Assembly (NCBI GenBank): GCA_022703625.1
Contig: JAKLDH010000011.1
Location: forward strand, 1-39,361
Reading direction: 5' to 3'
DNA from: Cyanobacteriota bacterium
GTDB taxonomy: Bacteria > Cyanobacteriota > Vampirovibrionia > Gastranaerophilales > UBA9971
DNA: 39,361 nt
Shown here: positions 1-7,930 of the stretch, one piece after another
Layout: every line of letters starts with the position of its first letter
Numbering within the stretch: position 1 is the first letter of the stretch
Made by a program: the position numbers and the translations under genes
The notes under the pieces: model-generated
What the model was told of the DNA's origin: nothing
What the model saw: the letters and a program-made list of their open reading frames with translations, nothing else
Databases searched by the model: none

Positions 1-1
1 A

Positions 2-919
2 CGTTTACTTGATATTAAAGAAGGCAAAACCGAAAGAAAAGGCTCAGGCGAATCAGATACAATTTATGAAGCTCTTGCTAAAAGAGAAGCTTCTAAAAAG
101 CTGAATATTTTAGAAATGTTAAAAGATCAATCAGAGTACAGAATACCGATTTTAGGTCTTTTGCTCAATAAATTCAAGTATATCGACTTAATCAAGGATT
201 TGTTAAAAAAAGCGGATATAAAAATGCCTGTTGACGTAGTTTTTATAATAGCAGGAAGTTTATTCTTGCCATTTTTAGTTCTTTCCATGTTAAATAATAA
301 TCTTTTATTTTTATTAATGGGTGCAGGGGCTGCTTTTTCTCCCATTTTATTTATAAAAATGAAAATAAAAGAAAGACAAAAAGTTTTTGCTCAATTTTTT
401 CCTGATTCTTTAGGAATTATTGCCAACTCGCTAAGAGCGGGGCATTCTCTTTTAGCGGCTTTTCAGATGGTTGCGAGCGAGAGTCCTTATCCGGTAAACA
501 GGCTATTTAAAACGGTTTCTGATGAAATTTCTCTTGGAAAAGAAGTAAGAGAAGCCATGCAGGATATGAACAATTATATGCCTGACAGTCAGGATTTAAG
601 ATTTTTCGTAACAGCTGTTCTTATCCAGAAAGAAATCGGCGGAAATCTCGCAGAAATTCTTGATACATTAAATGTTACGATTAGAGAAAGAGAAAAACTT
701 ATGGGCTTAATAAGAACACAAACCGCCCAGGCGCAAATGTCAGGGCTTGTGCTTGGATTAGCTCCTGTATTCATATCAATTCTTGTTACATTAATGAACC
801 CTGCTTACATGGAGCCGCTTTTCAACACTACAATGGGCAATTTGGCTCTTTTTGGGGCTTTTATGATGTCGTTTACCGGTTTTATGATAATTCGTAAAGT
901 AACCGAAATAAGAGTTTAA
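2..919 (+). CDS. tadB: TadB-like type II/IV secretion inner-membrane protein (5' end outside window)
   Basis: Polytopic inner-membrane platform protein of the Tad (Flp) pilus machine, working with TadC and the TadA ATPase. The frame is open to the first base of the window, so the gene starts upstream; an internal ATG at 116 is probably not the start because the preceding codons (Lys/Glu/Ala-rich linker) read as normal coding sequence. A membrane pair lies roughly 75-115 residues into the visible part. It is followed by a T2SSF domain with FPDSLGIIANSLRAGHSL, then an EIGGNLAEILD motif typical of this family, and a C-terminal membrane pair. The next gene, 19 bp downstream, is tadC, which is the usual tadB-tadC order. 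Family assignment is firm; whether the pilus is complete cannot be judged because the rest of the operon lies outside. Confidence 0.9.
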   Translation, partial: RLLDIKEGKTERKGSGESDTIYEALAKREASKKLNILEMLKDQSEYRIPILGLLLNKFKYIDLIKDLLKKADIKMPVDVVFIIAGSLFLPFLVLSMLNNNLLFLLMGAGAAFSPILFIKMKIKERQKVFAQFFPDSLGIIANSLRAGHSLLAAFQMVASESPYPVNRLFKTVSDEISLGKEVREAMQDMNNYMPDSQDLRFFVTAVLIQKEIGGNLAEILDTLNVTIREREKLMGLIRTQTAQAQMSGLVLGLAPVFISILVTLMNPAYMEPLFNTTMGNLALFGAFMMSFTGFMIIRKVTEIRV

Positions 920-938
920 TTTTAAGGATAAAAATAAA

Positions 939-1868
939 ATGGAATTTATTTCTACACTAATATTAATTTCAGTAATTATTTTTATAATATATGAAGAATT
1001 TTTCGCAGAAGAAAAAGATGATTCAATCACAAGAAGATTGAAAGAGTATTCTCCTGTTCTGACGGAGGAAGAAAAGCAAAAAAAAGAAGAGCAGGATTCT
1101 GCAACTTTTATTAAAGATGCGCTTAAAAAACTTTCACAGAATGTGGCAAATAAATCAAGAAATGTTCTGGCAGAGAAACAAACACTTGCTGAAGCCGGTA
1201 TGTCGAGCGATGATGATTCATTTATAGGACATATTTCAAAAAAACTTATGTATGCTTTTATTTGTGGAGCAATGGGCGTTACTCTTGCGATGTTAACCAG
1301 TGTTTCCCCGATGAATAAATTAATGTTGATACTGTTTTTCCCGCTGTTAGGGTTTAGATTTCCTGATATGAAAATTAAAAAAATTGCAAAACAAAGGGCT
1401 GAAGAAGTTACATATACGCTTCCTGATGCTATAGACCTGTTGAGTGTTTGCGTAGAAGCCGGATTAGGCATAGATTCCGCAATTTCAAGAGTTGCAAATG
1501 AGCAGGAAACCTCTGCTCCTGTTTTATCGCAGGAATTTAAAAGGGTTGGGAAAGATATTATTACAGGTATTTCAAGATCAGATGCTCTTAAAGCGCTTGC
1601 AAAAAGGAACGGTTCTGTTGAGCTAAGGTCTTTTGTTGGTCTTTTGGTGCAGTCTGACAGGCTTGGAACAAGCATTTCGCAGTCATTAAAAGTATATTCC
1701 GATTCATTACGGGTTAAAAGAAGGCAGCGAGCAGAAGAATTAGCGTCTAAAGCCAGCATTAAAATGACAATTCCGCTTGTATTATTTATTCTTCCCGCAA
1801 CGTTTATAGTTATTCTTACACCTGCGGCATTAAGTATTCTTAAAATATTTACGCAAGGCAGTGAATAA
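939..1868 (+). CDS. tadC: TadC-like type II/IV secretion inner-membrane protein
   Basis: Second T2SSF-domain platform protein of the Tad pilus. The 309 residues have an N-terminal membrane helix (about 4-20), a charged cytoplasmic linker (25-85), a membrane pair (about 105-140), the T2SSF core starting at TLPDAIDLLSVCVEAGLG (about 160-180), and a last membrane helix near 275-300. The ATG at 939 follows an AAGGATA ribosome site. It lies 19 bp after tadB and is presumably co-transcribed. No clear terminator is seen before the convergent pgi gene 25 bp downstream, so the two transcription units meet tail to tail. The order tadB-tadC and the two related domains make the call secure; substrate and pilus role are inferred from the family. 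Confidence 0.9.
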   Translation: MEFISTLILISVIIFIIYEEFFAEEKDDSITRRLKEYSPVLTEEEKQKKEEQDSATFIKDALKKLSQNVANKSRNVLAEKQTLAEAGMSSDDDSFIGHISKKLMYAFICGAMGVTLAMLTSVSPMNKLMLILFFPLLGFRFPDMKIKKIAKQRAEEVTYTLPDAIDLLSVCVEAGLGIDSAISRVANEQETSAPVLSQEFKRVGKDIITGISRSDALKALAKRNGSVELRSFVGLLVQSDRLGTSISQSLKVYSDSLRVKRRQRAEELASKASIKMTIPLVLFILPATFIVILTPAALSILKIFTQGSE

Positions 1869-1892
1869 TATAGTTATATACTAAAAAGAAAT

Positions 1893-3290
1893 TTAATATT
1901 GGCAAATTGAGGTTACAAGTTTTTGTTCAAGCTCTTTTGCTGTTTTTTCATATCCTTTTCTTCCCATCAAAGCATAAGTATAATTTTTACCCTGCTCAAC
2001 GCCTGGCTGATTGAATGTATCAATATTATAAAGCGCGCCCGCAATGGCTGTTTGAACTTCCAGCATATAAAGAAGCTGTCCTAAATAATATTCGTTAACT
2101 TTCGGCACAAGGATATTTACATTCGGTTTTTTAAAATCGGTAACAGCAATTCTTGTTGCGTCTGCTTCAGCATTCATAAGCTTATTAACAGATTTTCCGC
2201 CTAAATATCCAACGCCTGTTTCCATAAGAACCTCAGGAATTCTTAATTCCGTATCAAAACAGCCGACTCTAATGAAATTTATAAGCTTATCGTTAGGTCC
2301 TTCGTTATAAAGCTGAATCTGAGAGTGTTGATCGGTTGCCCCTAATGCTTTTAGCGGTGTTGGTCCAATATTTGCAACGTTACCGTCAAGATCGGTTTCT
2401 TTTCCCAGAGATTCTGCCCATAACTGGACATACCAGTCTGAAACATACCTTAATCTGCTTGAATAAGGCATCATTACGGATAAATTTTTGCCTTTTTTGT
2501 CCATTAAATAATGAATAAGAGCATTTTGCGCCGCAATATTTTTTTCAACATCAGTATTTTTAAGCGCATCGTCCATCTCTCTTACGCCTTTAAGCATTTC
2601 TGAAATGTTTATTCCGGTGAGAGCAAACGGTAAAAGCCCGACGGCTGAAAATACAGAGAATCTTCCTCCTACATCATCAGGCACAATAAAGGATTTATAA
2701 CCTTTTTCGTTTGTAATTTCTCTTAAAATGCCTTTATTTCGATCAGTAGTTGTAACAATATTTTCTTTAGCGGAATCGCCCAGCTCTTTTTCAAGTCTTT
2801 CCTGTATTATCATAAAAGCTGACATTGTTTCTGCGGTTGTTCCCGACTTGGTAATTACGTTTACCAATGTTTTTTTAAGGTCTAAAACGTCAAAAAGCCC
2901 GTTAATCTGGTCAGGATCGATGTTATCGACAAAAAATATTCTTGGAAAGTCATTTCTTTGATTTTTGTCAAGGATGTTCCAATAGGGTTTTAAAAGGGCT
3001 TCGGTAATGCAAATTCCGCCGAGAGCCGAGCCGCCTATTCCTAAAACCAGTAAATTATCGAATTTACCTTTAACGCTTTGAGCATATTGGTTAATTTCTT
3101 GTATCAATTCATCCTGATAGCCAAGATTCATCCATTTAAGCCATTTCCCGTGTTGATCTTTTGAAGAATACAGCTCTGAAACAATATTTGCAATTTGTTT
3201 TTTATAATTAGAGAATTCTTTTTTGATTTCAAGCCCGTGTTCATTGCCTATTGCAGAAGCGTCCGCATTTTTCCAGTCAAAACTTATCAT
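1893..3290 (-). CDS. pgi: glucose-6-phosphate isomerase
   Basis: Interconverts glucose 6-phosphate and fructose 6-phosphate in glycolysis and gluconeogenesis (cytoplasmic). Two SIS sugar-isomerase folds are present. The family signature is visible as VGGRFSVFSAVGLLP, and the active-site segment as ATDQHSQIQLYNEGP, with its catalytic-type His. The sequence AESLGKE supplies the conserved Glu region. At 465 residues it matches the shorter bacterial (Firmicutes-type) enzymes rather than the ~550-residue E. coli type. I chose the ATG at 3290: a GGAG lies 10 nt upstream of it, whereas the TTG three codons earlier sits almost on the GGAG. It is convergent with tadC. The upstream neighbour on the same strand, a signalling protein, ends about 100 bp away. 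Confidence 0.95.
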   Translation of the reverse strand: MISFDWKNADASAIGNEHGLEIKKEFSNYKKQIANIVSELYSSKDQHGKWLKWMNLGYQDELIQEINQYAQSVKGKFDNLLVLGIGGSALGGICITEALLKPYWNILDKNQRNDFPRIFFVDNIDPDQINGLFDVLDLKKTLVNVITKSGTTAETMSAFMIIQERLEKELGDSAKENIVTTTDRNKGILREITNEKGYKSFIVPDDVGGRFSVFSAVGLLPFALTGINISEMLKGVREMDDALKNTDVEKNIAAQNALIHYLMDKKGKNLSVMMPYSSRLRYVSDWYVQLWAESLGKETDLDGNVANIGPTPLKALGATDQHSQIQLYNEGPNDKLINFIRVGCFDTELRIPEVLMETGVGYLGGKSVNKLMNAEADATRIAVTDFKKPNVNILVPKVNEYYLGQLLYMLEVQTAIAGALYNIDTFNQPGVEQGKNYTYALMGRKGYEKTAKELEQKLVTSICQY

Positions 3291-3368
3291 TTCTTTCAAA
3301 CTCCATTAATTATTTTGATTTTTATAATATCAAAAACAAAAATTTTTTTCTTCTTCTCATCGATACTT

Positions 3369-3384
3369 ATTTTGATTGGTATAG
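3369..3384. repeat. remnant terminus of the TATACCAAT element family
   Basis: The 15 bases reading TTGATTGGTATAGCA match the right terminus of the larger family-1 elements found at 5438, 10030, 17385, 36389 and 38700. It lies between pgi and the GGDEF gene, next to a weak hairpin (TTTGAT/ATCAAA) that could act as a terminator. It is probably a relic of a deleted copy. Confidence 0.5.
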
Positions 3385-3388
3385 CATA

Positions 3389-5326
3389 TTATTCATTTAT
3401 GGCAGAAGAAAATAATTCTCTTTTTGATTTAATAATACTAATGAAAATATCAACCAACCTTGCGTCCCAGACAGTCCCTCCTCCATTTTTTAAGACTTCA
3501 ACAGCTTTTTCATAAGGAAGAGCATTTCTGTAAGGACGATTGCTTATCATTGCATAAAATGAGCTTACAATAAATAAAATTCTTGCTCCTTTTGGAATAA
3601 GAGCTCCTGAAAGCTCACCCGGATAGCCTGTTCCATCCCAGTGTTCATGATAATGTTCAATTATATTAATTATATGACCGGTTGCTTTAATGGGTTTCAA
3701 AATCTCTTTTGCCGCTAAAATCGGGTTTTCTAAAACTTTTGTTTTTTCTTCTTTTGACAAAGGACCCGGTTTCAGGATTATTTCTTCAGACATTAATATT
3801 CTGCCTATGTCATAAAGCATGGTAGCAATTTTGAACTTTTCAATTTCTTCTTCCGACGTATTTGTTTTTTTACCCATTTTTACTATAACATCAAGCTTTT
3901 CGTCGACGCATCCCATGTTATAAACATTGTTATACGCTTCTGAAACGTATTTTAATATCATATAAACAAAATCCTGAAGATTAATGTCCTGATTTTCATA
4001 CACTTTAAACTTATTTACAATTTTTGAAACTTCAGAATTTTTATGTTTAAGGAGCATTTCCGTAAAAATTTCAACAATAATGTTTTTCCAATCTTCGTCT
4101 TCTTCTCTTGTTGCGACCTCAACCCTGTTTCTTCCGTTTTTCTTTGCCCTGTACATTGCCTGATCCGCCAATTCAAGCAATTCTCCCAAAGATTCGGTAT
4201 GCCTTAAAAAGGTTGCAACTCCGATACTTGCCGTAATTTTTTCTAAATCATTAACTTCGCTTTCTGCGATAGAAGCTTTAAGCCTTTCTGCGGCAACGAT
4301 TCCACCTTCAACGTCAATGCCGGGTAAAATTACCGCAAATTCTTCTCCTCCAAAACGAGCGGGAATATCAACCGATCTTGCATTTTTTCTCAGAACTTCA
4401 CCGATTCTTTTAATTGCCTCATCTCCTGTAGAGTGCCCATAATTATCATTAATCTTTTTTAAATGGTCAAGATCAAGTGATATTAGAGTAAACGGTTGAT
4501 TTAATCGTAAAGAACGCTCAACTTCGGTTGCAAGACATTGATCAAAATGTCTTCTGTTAAACAGTCCTGTAAGAGCGTCTGTCAGAGCCTGTTTTTTTAT
4601 TTGCTCAAAAAGATTTGCGATGGTTACAGCAAGCTCTATCTGACCGGCAAACAGCGTTAAAAAATTTTGCTCTGTAGGTAATATTTCATTTCTGATTGAT
4701 ATTGTGACAAAACACCCAAACGGCTTGCCTTGTACGATTATCGGGAAAATACAAATTGCTTTATTGCCTAATAACTGATCTATTTCTTTTAATTTTTCAA
4801 TTTCTATTTCCGGCGATGAATCATAAAACAGTTGGGAAAAACCTTTTATATTTTTTATTTCATTATTTTTAAGAGCCTGAACAATAGGATTTTTCTTTGC
4901 TCCTAAAGGAATATCATAAGAAAAGACTGAGCTGCAAAGAATCTGACTGATTTTTTCAGAAAATTTGTTTTCGGTTGAAGCTCTGATTTTTAATCTGCTG
5001 CCGGATTCAAAATCAAAAAGTTGAAAAACTAGGCATTGAAGGTATCCAAGCTCACTTGAAAGTCCGTTTACAACTGTTAAAAGAACTTCTGAAAGCGGTT
5101 CTGAAGAATTCATAGTGCTCCAGATATGTTTTAAGGTCAGAAGGCTTTTGTTTGCCTGATTGAGTTCTTCGGTTCTGTCAGCAATTTCTTTTTCTAAAGC
5201 AAGGTTTCTTTCAAAAATTTCCCTGTAATTTTTTCTTTCGTCAAGAACACTGCTTTCAAGAACCTGAACTTTATTGCCAAAAAGTTTTACTTTATTAACA
5301 ATGTTTTTATACCATTTTGAAGACAT
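3389..5326 (-). CDS. GAF-GGDEF protein with degenerate C-terminal HD-GYP domain
   Basis: Predicted cyclic-di-GMP signalling protein, 645 residues, no membrane segment. A coiled coil (about 25-65) leads into a GAF-like sensor (about 65-240), followed by a GGDEF diguanylate cyclase (about 245-405). The active site GGEEF lies at 326-330, and an intact inhibitory site RxxD at 317-320 suggests product feedback. The C-terminal region (about 430-640) is HD-GYP-like. It keeps HEHWDGTGYP (560-569), but the HD pair is Tyr505-Asp506, so the metal-binding His is missing and phosphodiesterase activity is doubtful. The domain may instead bind c-di-GMP or mediate contacts. The start ATG is preceded only by a weak AGGTT. 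It is transcribed alone, with repeats on both sides. The input signal is unknown. Confidence 0.9.
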   Translation of the reverse strand: MSSKWYKNIVNKVKLFGNKVQVLESSVLDERKNYREIFERNLALEKEIADRTEELNQANKSLLTLKHIWSTMNSSEPLSEVLLTVVNGLSSELGYLQCLVFQLFDFESGSRLKIRASTENKFSEKISQILCSSVFSYDIPLGAKKNPIVQALKNNEIKNIKGFSQLFYDSSPEIEIEKLKEIDQLLGNKAICIFPIIVQGKPFGCFVTISIRNEILPTEQNFLTLFAGQIELAVTIANLFEQIKKQALTDALTGLFNRRHFDQCLATEVERSLRLNQPFTLISLDLDHLKKINDNYGHSTGDEAIKRIGEVLRKNARSVDIPARFGGEEFAVILPGIDVEGGIVAAERLKASIAESEVNDLEKITASIGVATFLRHTESLGELLELADQAMYRAKKNGRNRVEVATREEDEDWKNIIVEIFTEMLLKHKNSEVSKIVNKFKVYENQDINLQDFVYMILKYVSEAYNNVYNMGCVDEKLDVIVKMGKKTNTSEEEIEKFKIATMLYDIGRILMSEEIILKPGPLSKEEKTKVLENPILAAKEILKPIKATGHIINIIEHYHEHWDGTGYPGELSGALIPKGARILFIVSSFYAMISNRPYRNALPYEKAVEVLKNGGGTVWDARLVDIFISIIKSKRELFSSAINE

Positions 5327-5437
5327 TTGAATAACCTGTTAAAAAACCTATATTTCAATTAAATTAACCAAAAACTATTAAAAATTATACTACAAAAATT
5401 TTATTATTATAGTGGTTTTATTTTCCCAACGCTCTGT

Positions 5438-5657
5438 TATACCAATTTAAATAAGTTTTCGTTAATTGGTAAAAAAGCTGATACCTACAGCCCGCGCCGC
5501 CCTGCGGGCGGCACGGGCTGAGTAAGGGTATAGCGGGTGTTTCGGCTTCGCAACATGAATGAGTTAAAACTCCCGCTTGCGCAACGAAACACCCGCTAAT
5601 TAAGGATTTACAAAAACCATCTTTTTTATTTACCGGTTTCTTTTAATGATTGGTATA
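5438..5657. repeat. family-1 MITE-like element, copy 1
   Basis: A 220-bp element bounded by TATACCAAT and ATTGGTATA. It contains two GC-rich hairpins in an AT-rich background: AGCCCGCGCCGCC pairs with a right arm carrying one base change, and AGCGGGTGTTTCG pairs with CGAAACACCCGCT. In this copy the second hairpin has about 40 extra bases in its loop. The outer parts (AAGTTTTCGTTAA, GGATTTACAAAAACC) are shared with the other copies. No coding capacity. Confidence 0.85.
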
Positions 5658-5665
5658 AGAAAGCT

Positions 5666-5735
5666 TTGCGGAATCGTCATTCTAAGGCTTTGCAGAATCG
5701 TCATTCTGAGGGCTTCAGCCCGAAGAATCTTCTTG
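5666..5735. repeat. GTCATTCTGAGG-type dispersed repeat
   Basis: The core GAATCGTCATTCTAAGG is followed immediately by a near-duplicate, GAATCGTCATTCTGAGG, which leads into a short palindrome (GGGCTTCAGCCC) and GAAGAATCTT. Related copies occur near 17576 and 18085. With the adjacent family-1 element this fills the gap between the GGDEF and TPR genes; I see no gene in it. Confidence 0.6.
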
Positions 5736-5776
5736 TATATAAGCCAAATGAAAATCAGATTTTTGTGAAACCTTAG

Positions 5777-7438
5777 CTATTCCGCTTTAAATAAAGACTT
5801 GATCCTGCCTTCAATCTCTTCGTTGTCTAATTCACAGGTTAAAGTGTTTATATCAAAAGCCATTTGGAAATATTCAGCGGCTTTAGTCAAATTGCGCATT
5901 AACTGATAAGCTCTTCCCTTGTTGTAATAGGCAAGAGTGTAATTTGGACTGTATTTTATGGCGGAATCAAACATTTTAACAGCTTCCTGAGGATTACAAC
6001 ATCCGTCAAGATATACAACACCCAGATTATTAAAAGCTATTGCGTATTCAGGATTAAGTGAAATTGATTTTTGATAAGCTACCATTGCTTCTTCAACATA
6101 ACCTTTTTCCCAAAGCAGTAAACCCAAATTACAATATATTTTGGCGGAACCGGAGTTTATTTTTACCGCGCCGCAATAAGCGTTTATGGCGTTATCCAGA
6201 TCGTTTTTGTCCTGATATGCTTCTCCTAACGCAATATAAGCGTCAATATTATTTCTGTCCATAAGTATTGAGGTCTGATACGCCACTATTGCGGCGTCTA
6301 AATTGTCTTTAATCTGATGATAAATAGCTCCTAACGCCTGAGCGACAATAGAAGTCCACTCATTGTCGGGGTTTATCATTATAGCCTGTTGATATTCATT
6401 TATTGCGCCGTCATAATCCTGAAGTTGCACTAATGCATAAGCAAGGCTGTTATGGTAAAAAGCATTTTTAGGCTCTAATTCCAGAGCTCTTTTAAAAGCG
6501 TTTATAGCGTTAAATTTGTTCTCGTTTCTTAAATACAGGTGTCCAAGTTCATAAAATACTTTTGAATTGGCGGGTTGCAGTCTTGAAATATTGCTATAGC
6601 ATTCTACAATTGCGTTTATATTTCTTTTATCGTGATTTTCAAGGGTTTCCGCAAGTTTTGCCCATAATACAACGTCATCAGGCGAGTCTTTTAAAGCATG
6701 CCTATAATATTCCACAGCTTGTTTGGGATTTTGAAGCTCTATAAACAAATCGCCTGTTCTGGAATAGAATAATTCTTTGCGACCGGTTTGTTCAGCGGCT
6801 TTTTCATATATTTCAACCGTCTTTTTATAATTACGAAGCGTTTTTTGCATATTTCCGTTTATTTTATATTTCAAAACCAACGATTTTTCAGAACACGCCT
6901 TATAAATCATTCTTATAACTTCATAATCGTATATAGACATTACAATGCCTGTTAAAACGCAATAAAAAGATTTAAATAAGTCAAAGAAATTAAATCCTGT
7001 AGTTTTTAACCGTTCAATAATTGTAGCTGCAAGAACAAGTCTTGGTCTTGCGGAACAAAATTTGCCCAGAGAAATCGCTTCCTGAAACGTTTTTTCAGCT
7101 TCAAGATATTTGCCCGCCGTTTTCAAAAAATATCCCAAATGCAACCTGGCTTTTGCTGAATAAGGAGAAAGCTCTACCGCTTTTTTACAGTGCTTTATCG
7201 CTGAATTTAAGTCAATTTCTCCTTTTTCCCACAGTAAACTTGCAAGTTTATAATGGACTTCGGAAATTTCCGGGTTTAATTTTATTGCTTCAAGATAATA
7301 AACCAAAGCTTTATCAAGGTCTTTCGCATTGGCTCTTATTAAATAATTTTCGTGCGATTTTTGCGCAAGGTCTAATATTTGATTTATATCAGCTCCTGAA
7401 AAGACAAAAATTTCCTCATGCGTATTTTCTGTTAACAT
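5777..7438 (-). CDS. tetratricopeptide-repeat protein
   Basis: A 553-residue protein made almost entirely of tetratricopeptide repeats. Two or three lie at residues 40-130, then a more hydrophobic, irregular stretch at about 150-190, then roughly eight more from about 220 to 540. Units such as AYIALGEAYQDKNDLDNAI and AFNNLGVVYLDG show the canonical spacing of small and aromatic residues. No signal peptide is present; the hydrophobic stretch could be a buried helix rather than a membrane span. TPR arrays are protein-protein scaffolds, and nothing here names the partner. The ATG has a good GAGG site 8 nt upstream. Flanked on both sides by repeat-filled gaps, it is probably a single-gene transcript. 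Specific function unknown. Confidence 0.85.
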   Translation of the reverse strand: MLTENTHEEIFVFSGADINQILDLAQKSHENYLIRANAKDLDKALVYYLEAIKLNPEISEVHYKLASLLWEKGEIDLNSAIKHCKKAVELSPYSAKARLHLGYFLKTAGKYLEAEKTFQEAISLGKFCSARPRLVLAATIIERLKTTGFNFFDLFKSFYCVLTGIVMSIYDYEVIRMIYKACSEKSLVLKYKINGNMQKTLRNYKKTVEIYEKAAEQTGRKELFYSRTGDLFIELQNPKQAVEYYRHALKDSPDDVVLWAKLAETLENHDKRNINAIVECYSNISRLQPANSKVFYELGHLYLRNENKFNAINAFKRALELEPKNAFYHNSLAYALVQLQDYDGAINEYQQAIMINPDNEWTSIVAQALGAIYHQIKDNLDAAIVAYQTSILMDRNNIDAYIALGEAYQDKNDLDNAINAYCGAVKINSGSAKIYCNLGLLLWEKGYVEEAMVAYQKSISLNPEYAIAFNNLGVVYLDGCCNPQEAVKMFDSAIKYSPNYTLAYYNKGRAYQLMRNLTKAAEYFQMAFDINTLTCELDNEEIEGRIKSLFKAE

Positions 7439-7704
7439 TAAGTTTCCTCAATTAAAAACAAATGACTGATAACAAATGAATCAGCGAATAAACTTTATTA
7501 AACCCGCTGTTTTTTTAGATTAGCCAAGTATACTTTTGTGTGGCGCATAAAATTTGTATACTCTTCCTGTTTTTTATTATCGGGAATCCTTAATAAAACT
7601 TTATTCTTTTAAATATATTTCATAATTTTGGTTGATATTTGAATAATTGTTCATTAAATACATTAAGAATGTGTTTTGTTATGATATAGCAGTAACTGCT
7701 CAGG

Positions 7705-7875
7705 TGTCATTGCGAGGAGGGGCGAAGCCCCGACGCGGCAATCTTTCAAATGTTGCTTGTAAACTATGAGCCTTTGGCTCATTTAGATAGATTCCCACGT
7801 CAGACAAGATAAAAACTACCCGCTTTTATACTGTTTTATAAGTCTTGCCCTCCTCGGAATGACATGCGAGGAGAA
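7705..7875. repeat. TCATTGCGAGGAGG-type repeat pair
   Basis: The left part carries GTCATTGCGAGGAGGGGC followed by AAGCCCCGACGCGGCAATC. The right part (about 7850-7875) carries CCTCGGAATGACATGCGAGG, giving a long imperfect inverted arrangement around a central 100 bp. A shorter relative is at 32408. Bases 7439-7704, between the TPR gene start and this repeat, hold no gene that I can see. Confidence 0.6.
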
Positions 7876-7889
7876 CCTTAGTGGCTACC

Positions 7890-7921
7890 TATACCAATCC
7901 AAATAAGTTATACCAATCAAG
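7890..7921. repeat. collapsed family-1 remnant
   Basis: The terminus TATACCAATCC with AAATAAGTT runs straight into a second terminus, TATACCAATCAA. This looks like a family-1 element whose interior has been deleted. It sits 10 bp downstream of the ABC-F stop codon. Confidence 0.5.
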
Positions 7922-7930
7922 CTTATCAGT

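Noticed and set aside
791-1759. 322-codon open frame on the minus strand opposite tadC
   Set aside because: It runs antisense to a clear TadC gene, has a Ser/Cys-rich composition without any motif, and no ribosome site.
1893-3299. TTG start for pgi three codons upstream of the chosen ATG
   Set aside because: The GGAG ribosome site would almost touch the TTG, whereas the ATG at 3290 has normal spacing.
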